In this document: in pieces, positions 8,223-17,210 of the stretch | Position numbering within the stretch: position 1 is the first letter of the stretch | Layout: each line of letters starts with the position of its first letter | Origin: Teredinibacter haidensis | GTDB lineage: Bacteria; Pseudomonadota; Gammaproteobacteria; Pseudomonadales; Cellvibrionaceae | Assembly (NCBI RefSeq): GCF_014211975.1 | Contig: NZ_CP060084.1 | Location: 496,001-560,000 of the forward strand | Reading direction: 5' to 3' | DNA: 64,000 nt | The notes under the pieces: model-generated | The model's input: the letters and a program-made list of their open reading frames with translations, nothing else | Told to the model about the DNA's origin: nothing | Database searches by the model: none | Program-made: the position numbers and the translations under genes

Positions 8223-9134
8223 ATGGCAGACGGTGATGTAAAACATACGGTTTCTACAGGAGAAACGCTTTCACAAATTGCCAAGCGTTATCGATTAACT
8301 TTGGGGCGGCTCCTTTCTGCGAACACCCTGTATCGAACGCATCCTGAAGATTTACGGGCAGGCGCTGATTTGATTATTCCCCAGGCTAAAATTGAATTTT
8401 CAGCCCTACGTTTTGAACGTGATGATACTGCCGATTCGTCCATTTATAACTCTTCTGAAACACTTGCTCTTCCTCACGACGAAAGTGTGTATTTCTCCGT
8501 TGGTTGTGGCCAGTTAACATTTGACTGTGAAGGGTCGGAAGAGCGTGGGCGTAATTTCAGTCGTAAGCCCCGGGTGCCGACCGCAGAGTCGGGTGTAACT
8601 ATTGGTCGTGGTTATGATTTAAAAGAACGTTCTGAGACGGAGATATTTGATGACTTGATGGAGGTGGGAGTGAAAGCGCAGGATGCTAGAAAGCTTAGTG
8701 GCTGCAGACATTTATCGGGAGTAAAAGCGAGAAGATTTTTAAAGGACTTTGGCTTCAATCGAATCGAGATATCTGCAGAATCGCAGTACGGGTTATTTAA
8801 TTTACTCATGTCTGAATTCGAAGGCGATATCATCAATATCTGTCATAAGGAAGATATCGTCGAAAAATATGGCCTGACTCCCTGGCAGGATATACCACAA
8901 GTAATAAAGGACGTGATTTTGGATCTGAAGTTCAAGCGCGAGTTCACCGGCGCAACGCGCGAACGCCTACAACCGGCCCTCGTTTCTGGTCGCTTAGACG
9001 AGTTCTTTCAAATTATGTCAGATCGCTACTACTGGGTAGAGCTGCGAGGAGTCCCTTCTTCTCGCTTTCAGAAGCGCATAGACTACCTTTCCGGCTTTGT
9101 CGCTTCGTGGATGAGAGTGGATCCGGCAATTTGA
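8223..9134 (+). CDS. LysM domain protein with pesticin/T4-lysozyme-like muramidase domain
   Basis: A 303-residue protein. Start ATG 8223 is chosen because AGGGG lies 8 nt upstream; an upstream GTG at 8184 would add 13 residues. Residues 7-52 are one LysM peptidoglycan-binding domain (HTVSTGETLSQIAKRY...LIIPQ). Residues 95-300 resemble the lysozyme-like domain of pesticin. E103 (DCEG) is a candidate catalytic acid, and ESGVTIGRGYD (122-132) corresponds to the T4-lysozyme TIGIGH-type segment with T126. No signal peptide is seen, so export would need a secretion system, a lysis protein or cell death. It could be a type VI effector, an endolysin-like remnant or a housekeeping hydrolase. It stands alone; no immunity gene is recognised next to it. 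Confidence 0.72.
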   Translation: MADGDVKHTVSTGETLSQIAKRYRLTLGRLLSANTLYRTHPEDLRAGADLIIPQAKIEFSALRFERDDTADSSIYNSSETLALPHDESVYFSVGCGQLTFDCEGSEERGRNFSRKPRVPTAESGVTIGRGYDLKERSETEIFDDLMEVGVKAQDARKLSGCRHLSGVKARRFLKDFGFNRIEISAESQYGLFNLLMSEFEGDIINICHKEDIVEKYGLTPWQDIPQVIKDVILDLKFKREFTGATRERLQPALVSGRLDEFFQIMSDRYYWVELRGVPSSRFQKRIDYLSGFVASWMRVDPAI

Positions 9135-9208
9135 TTGCCAAACCCCGAACACAGAGGGTATCCTTCGCTGCCTTTCATATTAACTCCCTGTTTTAGGAGA
9201 TCCTCCCT

Positions 9209-9592
9209 ATGCAATTTTTACACACCATGTTACGAGTCGGTGATCTGGACAAATCCCTTGCCTTTTATACGGACGTATTGGGCATGACGTTACTGCGGAA
9301 AAATGAATTTCCAGATGGTCGCTTTACGCTCGCATTTGTGGGTTATGGCGATGAGTCCGATTCAACAGTGCTGGAGCTGACCCACAACTGGGATACACCT
9401 TCCTATGACGTGGGAACCGGCTTTGGGCACTTGGCTATTGGCGTTGAGGATGTCTATAAAGCTTGTGACAAGATAAAAGCGGCTGGCGGCAAGGTTGTAC
9501 GCGAAGCCGGACCAATGATGCACGGAACAACCGTGCTGGCATTTGTCGAAGACCCGGATGGCTACAAAATCGAATTGCTGACAAGCAAGTAA
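9209..9592 (+). CDS. gloA: Lactoylglutathione lyase (glyoxalase I)
   Basis: A 127-residue cytoplasmic metalloenzyme that converts the methylglyoxal-glutathione hemithioacetal into S-lactoylglutathione. The four metal ligands H5, E56, H74 and E122 sit at exactly the positions known for the Escherichia coli nickel-type enzyme. The short bacterial length and the RKNEFPDGRFTLAFVGYG and GHLAIGVEDVY segments agree. The start is ATG 9209 with AGGAG 12 nt upstream. The pabAB gene begins 33 nt after its stop, so the two may be cotranscribed, though no functional link is obvious. Confidence 0.96.
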   Translation: MQFLHTMLRVGDLDKSLAFYTDVLGMTLLRKNEFPDGRFTLAFVGYGDESDSTVLELTHNWDTPSYDVGTGFGHLAIGVEDVYKACDKIKAAGGKVVREAGPMMHGTTVLAFVEDPDGYKIELLTSK

Positions 9593-9625
9593 TTAACTGG
9601 CAGGTTTTAGCCCGGTGGTTCGCTT

Positions 9626-11740
9626 TTGAAAACGCTACTTATCGATAATTTCGATTCCTTTACCTATAACCTTTACCAGCTGATTGCCGAGGTAAATCGA
9701 GTTCCGCCAGAGGTGGTGAGCAACAATGCTATTAGCTGGGAGGAGATTAAAAAGCGGGGCTACGATAATATCGTTATCAGTCCAGGGCCAGGAAGGCCCG
9801 AGAAAGAATCGGATTTTGGTGTTTGTCGAGAAGTTCTTATGCAGTCTCAAATTCCTGTTCTGGGTGTTTGTCTCGGGCATCAGGGCTTGTGCCATTACAC
9901 TGGCGGCAAAGTTGACTACGCTGATAAGGTTATGCACGGCCGGGTTAGTGTGATTCACCATTCCAAAGGCGAGCTATTTCAACATATACCCTCTCCGTTT
10001 AATGCTGTGCGTTATCATTCCTTGGTGGCCAGTGAAGTGTCTAATGCACTGGAGGTTACGGCATTTTCAACAAACAACATCGTTATGGCGGTACGCCACA
10101 AATCACGGCCAATGTGGGGTGTGCAGTTTCACCCGGAATCTATTTGCTCTGAATACGGTTTTCAGATTCTAAAAAACTTCAGGGATTTGACGGTTGATTA
10201 CCACAAGTATCACCCCGGCCTGAATTCGGGCGTTATTCTGGAACAATCGTTAAAAACAGAACCTGTAAACGAAAGCCCAGCGTTCCCGGCGACAGCGGAA
10301 AATCCGACGATTTTTTATCGGCGGCTGCCGTTCACGCTGAATTCAGAGCTGGCCTTTCGCGAATTATTTCAGGAGTCGAGACCTGCTTTTTGGTTGGATT
10401 CGTCTCTGCAGACGGAAGAGACACGTTTTTCATTTATGGGTGATGGCAACGGGCCTCTCTCTGAATTTATCAGCTATCGAGCGCTGGATCAAAGTCTGAC
10501 CGTGACGCGAGGAGGGGAATCCACAGAATTAAGGGATAGCGTTTTTAGCTATTTACAGCGACAACTCTCGCGCTACGAAACCTTTACTGACAACTTGCCC
10601 TTTGATTTTAATTTGGGCTATGTCGGTTACTTTGGTTATGAGTTGAAAGCTGAATGTGGTTATCGCAACGAGTTCAGCAGTTCAGTGCCTGACGCCCAGT
10701 GGCTGCTCGCAGACCGAGTACTGGTCTTTGATCACGACGAAGATGTCATCTATCTGGTTTGCTTGGAGTTCCGCAGCCAACAGGCTCGCGGGAAAGCTTG
10801 GCTGGAGCAGATGGAATTGGTACTGAACAATCTCGCCGGACAAAAGCTAGACGCTGTACATCAGCTTGCCGCTGAGGAGGCCATTGATTCAAGTATTGAT
10901 AAGTATTCTCGAGCGCTGTCGGAAAATGAGTATATTGCAGTTATCGAAAGGGCGAAGGAGGCGATACGTGAAGGCGAGAGTTACGAGATTTGCTTGACCA
11001 ACCAGCTGTTTAAACAAACGGACGCAAGCCCCTTCTCGGTGTATTCAGCCTTGCGCGCCCTAAACCCGGCTCCCTACTCCTGTTTTCTGGCCTTCGGTGA
11101 AACTCACATTTTGTGTTCTTCACCCGAACGCTTTTTAACGATCGATCAACAGCGAATGGTAGAAAGCAAACCCATTAAAGGTACGCGAAAACGGGGTGTG
11201 ACAGCACTGGAAGATGAGGCGCTAATTTCTGATCTGATTAATAACGAAAAGGATCGCGCAGAGAATTTAATGATAGTCGACCTGCTGAGAAATGATCTCG
11301 GACAGGTCTGTGATATTGGCAGTGTGCAGGTTAACAAACTGTTTAATGTTGAAAGCTATGCCACTGTTCACCAGTTGGTTAGCACCGTACGCGGTCACCT
11401 AAAACGGGGCAGTTCGTCTGTCGATTGTGTTAAAGCGTGTTTCCCCGGAGGTAGTATGACCGGGGCTCCCAAAAAGAGGACTCTGGAGCTTCTAGGGGGA
11501 ATGGAAAAATGTGCCAGAGGAATTTATTCCGGGAGTATTGGTTTTCTGGCGTTTAATGGTTGTGCAGATCTCAATATTGTTATTCGAACCGTGGTTATTC
11601 ATAGAGGTGTTGCCAATATTGGGGTGGGTGGTGCTATTGTCGACCTTTCTGATCCTCAGCAGGAGTTGGACGAAACCTTACTTAAAAGCCGTGCGCTGAT
11701 CGGGGCATTGTTGGTTGCAGAGCAGCGGGAAACGGATTAA
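9626..11740 (+). CDS. pabAB: Fused aminodeoxychorismate synthase (PabA-PabB)
   Basis: A 704-residue bifunctional enzyme of folate synthesis that makes 4-amino-4-deoxychorismate from chorismate and glutamine. Residues 1-195 are a class I glutamine amidotransferase with nucleophile C82 (GVCLGHQG) and H169/E171 (FHPES). Residues about 225-700 are the chorismate-binding component. PIKGT at 516-520, with lysine K518, is the aminodeoxychorismate-synthase signature; anthranilate synthases have PIAGT there. That is why I call it PabAB and not TrpEG. The start is TTG 9626 because the protein begins exactly at the MKTLLIDNFDSFTYN motif. Most gammaproteobacteria keep pabA and pabB separate, so the fusion is notable but known elsewhere. 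No pabC follows directly. Confidence 0.9.
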   Translation: MKTLLIDNFDSFTYNLYQLIAEVNRVPPEVVSNNAISWEEIKKRGYDNIVISPGPGRPEKESDFGVCREVLMQSQIPVLGVCLGHQGLCHYTGGKVDYADKVMHGRVSVIHHSKGELFQHIPSPFNAVRYHSLVASEVSNALEVTAFSTNNIVMAVRHKSRPMWGVQFHPESICSEYGFQILKNFRDLTVDYHKYHPGLNSGVILEQSLKTEPVNESPAFPATAENPTIFYRRLPFTLNSELAFRELFQESRPAFWLDSSLQTEETRFSFMGDGNGPLSEFISYRALDQSLTVTRGGESTELRDSVFSYLQRQLSRYETFTDNLPFDFNLGYVGYFGYELKAECGYRNEFSSSVPDAQWLLADRVLVFDHDEDVIYLVCLEFRSQQARGKAWLEQMELVLNNLAGQKLDAVHQLAAEEAIDSSIDKYSRALSENEYIAVIERAKEAIREGESYEICLTNQLFKQTDASPFSVYSALRALNPAPYSCFLAFGETHILCSSPERFLTIDQQRMVESKPIKGTRKRGVTALEDEALISDLINNEKDRAENLMIVDLLRNDLGQVCDIGSVQVNKLFNVESYATVHQLVSTVRGHLKRGSSSVDCVKACFPGGSMTGAPKKRTLELLGGMEKCARGIYSGSIGFLAFNGCADLNIVIRTVVIHRGVANIGVGGAIVDLSDPQQELDETLLKSRALIGALLVAEQRETD

Positions 11741-11879
11741 CTGCTTTGCATGTACAATCAGCGAGTCCCTCTGTTGGTATATCTGCTATAAATAAAAGGG
11801 CGTTTAAACAATAATGACTAGCCTGTTAAGCGATTTCCCTCAAAAGCTTTTCCGATAATCATGGACCCTGGTTGCCTCT

Positions 11880-12503
11880 ATGACCCAGATCTTTGTCGCC
11901 AATCCAAAAGGTGGTTGTGGTAAAACGACAATAGCCACCCAGCTGGCAGGCTATTTCGCGAATAGCGGAAAACGGGTGCTGTTAGTGGATCACGATGCCC
12001 AGCGTTCCAGTTCGGACTGGTTGGGTAGCCGGTCTGAGTGTTATTCCCATATTGATCTGATCGCTTCTGCGGTAGATCAACCTATAGAGGAGGGCACGGC
12101 TGAGCTGGTTGTACACGATATGCCTGCAGCCTGGGATCTGGACCATGTAGCGGAAATTATTCAGGGTGATGACCGTATACTGATTCCCGTTCTTTCCTCT
12201 CCAACCGATATAAAAGCTTGTTTGCGTTTTATTATGGGCTTGTATCGCTCGGGGGTGATGGAATCATCAATTAAAATCGGTTTGGTTGCCAATCGTTCGC
12301 GGGTAAAAACTCGCTATTTCCGTGTGCTGCTGGAATTCCTTCAGCGCATAGAGTTGCCTCTGGTGGCAACTTTACGCGATACCCAAAATTACGTAAAAGC
12401 GATGGATCGAGGCGTAACGATCTTCGATTTGCCGCCGGGGATGGTGGCTGGAGACATAGAACAGTGGCAGCCGTTGTTGGAGTGGCTGGAGATTACCCAC
12501 TGA
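11880..12503 (+). CDS. Orphan ParA/MinD-like ATPase
   Basis: A 207-residue P-loop ATPase with the deviant Walker A motif K10-GGCGKTT-T17 of the ParA/MinD/Soj family and the LLVDHDAQRSSSDWL switch region. It lacks the C-terminal amphipathic helix of MinD and the N-terminal DNA-binding domain of plasmid ParA, so it resembles small chromosomal ParA-like proteins that position cellular cargo or plasmids. No parB, parS-like repeat, chemotaxis or cellulose-synthesis gene lies beside it, so the cargo is unknown. It lies convergent to rnfE, with a 61-nt gap. Confidence 0.82.
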   Translation: MTQIFVANPKGGCGKTTIATQLAGYFANSGKRVLLVDHDAQRSSSDWLGSRSECYSHIDLIASAVDQPIEEGTAELVVHDMPAAWDLDHVAEIIQGDDRILIPVLSSPTDIKACLRFIMGLYRSGVMESSIKIGLVANRSRVKTRYFRVLLEFLQRIELPLVATLRDTQNYVKAMDRGVTIFDLPPGMVAGDIEQWQPLLEWLEITH

Positions 12504-12564
12504 TCATAAATTCAATACGATCTGTACTAATTGCGCTGTGTCGGGTGCCGAGAGTGGAAGTGCT

Positions 12565-13275
12565 TCAGGCAACTTGACCGGTTGTTCTCACTCGCTTGGA
12601 GCCCTTGCTTGCGGCGACCTTGCTTTTTTCCGTCTGTTTTTTCAAATACGTATCGATCATATTTTTAGTGGCAATTAACAAGCCGGCAATTAAAAATGCC
12701 CCGGGTGGTAGCACGGCAACGAGAAAACCTTTGTAGTTGTCGCCAAATACATTCAGCGTCCAGTTGCGAGCACCTTCACCGAAGAGTAAATGCATATTGT
12801 CGAACAGGGTTCCTGTACCGAGTATTTCGCGCAGGGCACCGATGGTGACCAGTACCAGTAAGAAACCCAGGCCCATCATAAAACCGTCTACAGCCGAAGG
12901 TAGAACCGGGTTTTTGCAAGCGAAGGCGTCGGCGCGCCCGAGAATGGAACAGTTGGTTACTATCAGAGGGATAAAAATACCTAGAATTTGATAAAGCTCG
13001 TAGGTGAAGGCCTGCATAAGTAGTTCGGCGCAAGTTGTAAAGGCAGCGATAATCATCACAAAAGCAGGTAGTTTTACGGCATCGCTTACGGCGTGGCGAA
13101 TTAATGAGACCGAAATATTCGATCCCATCAGTACCAGCATGGTGGCAATACCCAGGCCCAGCGCATTCACCACGGAGCCGGTGACGGCCAGTAAAGGGCA
13201 TAAGCCCAACAACTGAACCAGTGCTGGATTGTTTTTCCACAAGCCGTTTGCGGTAATTTCCTGATAGCTAGCCAT
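12565..13275 (-). CDS. rnfE: Rnf electron transport complex subunit E
   Basis: A 236-residue integral inner-membrane protein, the last gene of the rnfABCDGE operon. It has about six hydrophobic helices and the RnfA/RnfE-family segments NPALVQLLGLCPLLAVTGS and FIPLIVTNCSILGRADAFA, whose cysteines belong to the intramembrane iron-sulfur site shared with RnfA. The C-terminal tail is basic. RnfE pairs with RnfA in the membrane core of the complex. It begins 3 nt after the rnfG stop, so it is translationally linked. The complex moves electrons between ferredoxin and NAD coupled to ion transport, or in its Rsx role reduces SoxR. Confidence 0.96.
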   Translation of the reverse strand: MASYQEITANGLWKNNPALVQLLGLCPLLAVTGSVVNALGLGIATMLVLMGSNISVSLIRHAVSDAVKLPAFVMIIAAFTTCAELLMQAFTYELYQILGIFIPLIVTNCSILGRADAFACKNPVLPSAVDGFMMGLGFLLVLVTIGALREILGTGTLFDNMHLLFGEGARNWTLNVFGDNYKGFLVAVLPPGAFLIAGLLIATKNMIDTYLKKQTEKSKVAASKGSKRVRTTGQVA

Positions 13276-13278
13276 AGC

Positions 13279-13911
13279 TTACTCGCCCTCAGTTGGTTTA
13301 AATATTTGTTGTTGGTGTTTCCGGTAAAACTCCAGTGTTTGCTTAACGCGCTTTACCACCGCACGTGGTGTGATAGTGGCGCCGGTAAACTGATCGAAAT
13401 TGCCACCGTCTTTCTTCACGGCCCAACTCTCTGCGTTGGGGTTGCTGAGCGATTTACCATCAAAACCCAGAATCCAATCGCTCTTGCGTAAGTCCACTTT
13501 ATCACCTAAGCCAGGTGTTTCTTTATGGGTTAATACACGAACACCCGCTACGCTACCATCGGCATTTACACCGATAATCATCTTAATATCGCCGCTGTAA
13601 CCATCCGGGGCCATCGAGGGGATGATCGCGGCTACGGGGTTACCGTTTTGGTAGGCGAGGTGAATGGTGGCGCTATCTTTAAGGCCAAGCTCTGTCAGCA
13701 ATGGCTGCTGTAGGCTGACAGTGTCCGAGAGCATATCGTTGTTATGACGGTTCGCCGGCACGATTTCCAATAGCGCGGCCTGAGCGGCTTTTCTTTCTGC
13801 CGCAGCTATCCGCGTGGCTGTTGCCTGGTACGTAGTCGCTAGAATACCGGCGGTTACCAGCGCGAAAGCGGCAAGGATTAAACTGTTTTTGCTGATCGAT
13901 TGTCCTAACAC
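13279..13911 (-). CDS. rnfG: Rnf electron transport complex subunit G
   Basis: A 210-residue periplasm-facing flavoprotein with one N-terminal membrane anchor (about residues 9-28). FTGATIT at 175-181 carries the threonine (T179) to which this family attaches FMN by a phosphoester bond, normally by the ApbE flavin transferase, which is not in this window. The start is GTG 13911, three nucleotides after the rnfD stop. Length and motif order match RnfG of Vibrio and Escherichia. Confidence 0.95.
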   Translation of the reverse strand: MLGQSISKNSLILAAFALVTAGILATTYQATATRIAAAERKAAQAALLEIVPANRHNNDMLSDTVSLQQPLLTELGLKDSATIHLAYQNGNPVAAIIPSMAPDGYSGDIKMIIGVNADGSVAGVRVLTHKETPGLGDKVDLRKSDWILGFDGKSLSNPNAESWAVKKDGGNFDQFTGATITPRAVVKRVKQTLEFYRKHQQQIFKPTEGE

Positions 13912-13914
13912 GGC

Positions 13915-14949
13915 TTAACCTGCTTTATGCCCGTAGGTCTTGGGCTTGGTGTAATAATCGATAAAAGGTGCGGCGAAATTCAGTAGCAGCACCGAGAAGG
14001 CGAGTGCATCTGGGTAGTTGCCCCATGCGCGAATAACAAATAGCAATACGCCGATTAGCGCTCCATAAATCAACCGACCTTTATTACTTACGGCACTGGT
14101 GACAGGATCGGTGACAATAAAAAATGCACCCAGCATTGTTGCACCGGAGAATAAATGGAACAGAGGAGACCCTGTACTGCCAGAGCTGCCTCCATCGTAA
14201 AAAAGTGCAGATAAAACACTAAGGCTGGTCAGCATTGCGATTGGTGCGTGCCAGGTAAAAACTTTTTTATAAAGTAGAAAAGCTCCACCAAGAAGGAATG
14301 CCAGGTTTGCCCATTCCCAACCCGCTCCGGCCCAGTACCCAGCAATAAAACCCGCATCAGTTTTATAAACCTCATTTAGCTCGAGGGAATTGTTTTGTTT
14401 AAGGACATCGAGAGGCGTCGCGGCGGTATAGCCGTCAATGGGGTTACCGAGAAAGACCTGCTGCAGGGTCTGGCTAATGCTTGGCAGCGATTGTCCGTCA
14501 CTTAAAGCGCTGACTGCTGCTGGCCACTGGCTCATTTCGAGAGGAAAGGAAATGAGTAGCACAATATAGCCGACCATCGCTGGGTTGAACGGGTTGTAGC
14601 CTAAACCACCGTAGAGTTGCTTTGCGACGACAATGGCAAAAAAACAGCCGGTTGCCACCAACCACCAGGGGGCATAGGGGGGCAGCGTCAGTGCGAGTAG
14701 TACTGCTGTTAACAGCGCGCTGTAGTCCTGTAAATAAAACGCGACGGTTTTGTTGCGTAGCTTCAAAAAGGCCGCTTCAAAAACCAGACAAAAAAGACTG
14801 GCTAACACAATATTTAACAGCGTGCCGGGGCCAAAAAAAGCCGTGATAACCGCAATACCTGGAACTGTTGCCAGCAAGACGGTTTTCATTACCGTACCGG
14901 TATTGCCGGGGCGGTGAGCGTGCGGTGAGGTAACTTTAATAAATGCCAT
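13915..14949 (-). CDS. rnfD: Rnf electron transport complex subunit D
   Basis: A 344-residue inner-membrane subunit with eight to ten hydrophobic helices. The GYTAATPLD segment (173-181) lies where RnfD/NqrB-type proteins carry their covalent FMN on a threonine, and a second SGATML segment lies at 268-273. SPHAHRPGNTGTVM near the N-terminus and GGLGYNPFNPAMVGY are typical of the family. It is separated from rnfC by 2 nt and from rnfG by 3 nt, so expression is coupled across the operon. Confidence 0.95.
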   Translation of the reverse strand: MAFIKVTSPHAHRPGNTGTVMKTVLLATVPGIAVITAFFGPGTLLNIVLASLFCLVFEAAFLKLRNKTVAFYLQDYSALLTAVLLALTLPPYAPWWLVATGCFFAIVVAKQLYGGLGYNPFNPAMVGYIVLLISFPLEMSQWPAAVSALSDGQSLPSISQTLQQVFLGNPIDGYTAATPLDVLKQNNSLELNEVYKTDAGFIAGYWAGAGWEWANLAFLLGGAFLLYKKVFTWHAPIAMLTSLSVLSALFYDGGSSGSTGSPLFHLFSGATMLGAFFIVTDPVTSAVSNKGRLIYGALIGVLLFVIRAWGNYPDALAFSVLLLNFAAPFIDYYTKPKTYGHKAG

Positions 14950-14951
14950 AA

Positions 14952-17210
14952 TTAGCTCTGGCCTTCTTCTATGGCGACTTTGGCGTCGGCAAGTTTGGTT
15001 TCCAGCTTTTCGACTCCGGTTTGGAAAGCCTCAATATTGTCGTTGCTTTCTTCCTGCGCTTTTTTCAGCCGTTGTCGGGCTTTTTCTAATCGTGCATCCA
15101 GCGATTTAATATTCGCTACGGCTTTCTCTTCGTTACTCATGCTTGCCTGTGCAGCCGCTTTGGCTTTTGCTCGTTCAATGGCCGCCTGAGCGGCATTTTC
15201 TTCGGTCTTTCCTGCGCCGGGGCCGGTACCATCAACCGGAGACAATGGCTCAATTTCTGCCAATTCTTTGCGGTTGGTTTCTAGTTTTTGCAGAAGTTTT
15301 TTAATACCCTGCTGTAATGCACCTACAGACGGTGACTGTTGCTCCTCGGCTTCAGCCAGTTTTTCCTTTGCGGTTGCAATGCGCTTTTCCAGGGTGACAA
15401 CGGCCTTTTCCATCTGCTCTTTGGGTGACGCGGTCATTTTTTTCTCGACAGTTTTGGCCACGCTACCTTGCGACGCAAGCTTGCTGCCGAATTGCTCTAG
15501 TTTGACTTTTGCGTCGGCTACTTTTTGCTCTGACTGTTTTAAGCGAGCTTTTAGCGAATCGATGCGCGCCTCGTCCGCACCTTCGTTCTGCGCACTGGCA
15601 AGCGAATCTTTAGCTCGCTCTACGCGGCTGGATGCACTGGAAAGTGCACGATCCAGCTTGGCTTTCTCCTTTTCAGGATCAAGCTCTTTCGTTTTTGCGG
15701 ATGCGACGGCTTCTGTCACAATATCTTTTGCTGGCGCTTCTGCGGCTTTTTCTGCCAGTAATTTTTTCGCTTTTTCCGCAGCTTCTTTACGGGCGATGCG
15801 CTTGGCTTCTTTTTCCGCTTCTGCGTGAGCGATACGTTCCTGGCGAGCTTCAAAACGTAAACGTGAACGGTCGGACTTTTCTTTTTCCATATCCAGTTTA
15901 CGAATTTCACCTTTCGATGCACGATAGTATTGCACCAGGGGAATATTGCTGGGGCATACAAAGGAGCAGGCACCGCACTCGATACAGTCAAATAAATTGT
16001 GCTCGCGTAACTGTTCGAAGTTTTCACTCTGGGCGTACCAGAATAATTGTTGTGGCAATAAGTTCGCAGGGCAGGCCTCTGCACACATGCCACAGCGAAT
16101 ACAGGCTTGTGCCGGTGGTTGCGAGGGCATTTCGTCATTTGATGGTGCTAAAATGCAATTGCTGGTTTTAATGATGGGAGTTGTTAAAGCTTCAACTGTA
16201 AAGCCCATCATTGGGCCGCCAATGATCAAGCGGGCACAGTTGGTTGCGTCCCAACCGTGGGCCTTAAGAATATGCGCAATGGGTGTACCCAGCGGGACGT
16301 CAATATTGCGTTGCTGCTGCAAGGATTCGCCCACTATCGTGGTTACGCGACTAATCAGGGGTTCACCGTAACGCACGGCGCGATAGGCGGCGACAGCGGT
16401 ACCCACGTTCTGTACAACGATGCCGATTTGTGCGGGGATGCCACCACTGGGAACCTGTTTGCCGGTCAGAATTTCAATAAGTTGTTTTTCGCCACCGGAA
16501 GGGTATTTGGTGGGAAAAATAACAATATCTATGCTGGTACCTTCGGCAGCTTTTTTCATTGCTGCGATGGCTTCGGGCTTGTTGTCTTCAATCCCTACCA
16601 GGACATCGGTGGGGTTATCTAGCAGTTGTGCTAATAATTGAGCGCCGTCAATAATTTCATCAGCGCGCTCACGCATCAGCATATCGTCAGCGGTAATATA
16701 GGGCTCACATTCGGTGCCGTTTAAAATCAGCGTATGGATTTTATTGTCTGCGCGCGGGTTAACTTTGACTGCCGTGGGAAAACCCGCACCGCCCATACCG
16801 GCAACACCGGCTACTCGAATTTTTTCTACCAGTTCGTGGTGGGCAAGTTTGCTGAAGTCGTCACAGCTTTCCAGCGTGATCCATTGGTCTTTACCATCTG
16901 GCTTAATAACAATACAGCGCGCGGTCATGCCCGAGGCGTGAGGAACGGCTCTTTCTTCAATCGCTGTAATATTTCCGGATGTTGACGCGTGAACCGACGC
17001 ACTAAAAACGCCTTCGGCTTCGGCAATAAGCTGCCCTTTTAAAACGTGATCGCCAACATTAACAACGGCTTGTGCCGGCGTTCCAATATGCTGGTTTAGA
17101 GGCAGGATAATTTCGTCGGCCAGTGGAATAGTGCCAATGACTTCTTGGGTTGACTGGTGTTTATTTTCGGCCGGATGAACGCCGCCGTGAATATCAAAAA
17201 TTTTTCTCAT
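14952..17210 (-). CDS. rnfC: Rnf electron transport complex subunit C with long coiled-coil tail
   Basis: A 752-residue peripheral subunit. The first 360 residues form the NADH/FMN-binding part related to Nqo1 (GMGGAGFPTAVK at 138-149, LILNGTECEPYI). Two 4Fe-4S motifs follow: C370-C373-C376-C380 and C409-C412-C415-C419. From about residue 435 to the end the chain is rich in Ala, Lys and Glu with several heptad-like repeats, a long coiled coil. Gammaproteobacterial RnfC proteins often have such a tail of variable length; its role is not settled. The ATG overlaps the rnfB stop as ATGA. Confidence 0.95.
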   Translation of the reverse strand: MRKIFDIHGGVHPAENKHQSTQEVIGTIPLADEIILPLNQHIGTPAQAVVNVGDHVLKGQLIAEAEGVFSASVHASTSGNITAIEERAVPHASGMTARCIVIKPDGKDQWITLESCDDFSKLAHHELVEKIRVAGVAGMGGAGFPTAVKVNPRADNKIHTLILNGTECEPYITADDMLMRERADEIIDGAQLLAQLLDNPTDVLVGIEDNKPEAIAAMKKAAEGTSIDIVIFPTKYPSGGEKQLIEILTGKQVPSGGIPAQIGIVVQNVGTAVAAYRAVRYGEPLISRVTTIVGESLQQQRNIDVPLGTPIAHILKAHGWDATNCARLIIGGPMMGFTVEALTTPIIKTSNCILAPSNDEMPSQPPAQACIRCGMCAEACPANLLPQQLFWYAQSENFEQLREHNLFDCIECGACSFVCPSNIPLVQYYRASKGEIRKLDMEKEKSDRSRLRFEARQERIAHAEAEKEAKRIARKEAAEKAKKLLAEKAAEAPAKDIVTEAVASAKTKELDPEKEKAKLDRALSSASSRVERAKDSLASAQNEGADEARIDSLKARLKQSEQKVADAKVKLEQFGSKLASQGSVAKTVEKKMTASPKEQMEKAVVTLEKRIATAKEKLAEAEEQQSPSVGALQQGIKKLLQKLETNRKELAEIEPLSPVDGTGPGAGKTEENAAQAAIERAKAKAAAQASMSNEEKAVANIKSLDARLEKARQRLKKAQEESNDNIEAFQTGVEKLETKLADAKVAIEEGQS

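Noticed and set aside
9626..11740. Anthranilate synthase (TrpE-TrpG fusion)
   Set aside because: The chorismate-binding part has PIKGT with lysine K518, the aminodeoxychorismate synthase signature, not PIAGT.
15268..16171. Long overlapping plus-strand open frames opposite rnfC
   Set aside because: They are complements of the Ala/Lys/Glu-rich coiled-coil and ferredoxin region of rnfC. The Ser/Phe/Ala-rich translation is what such antisense gives.
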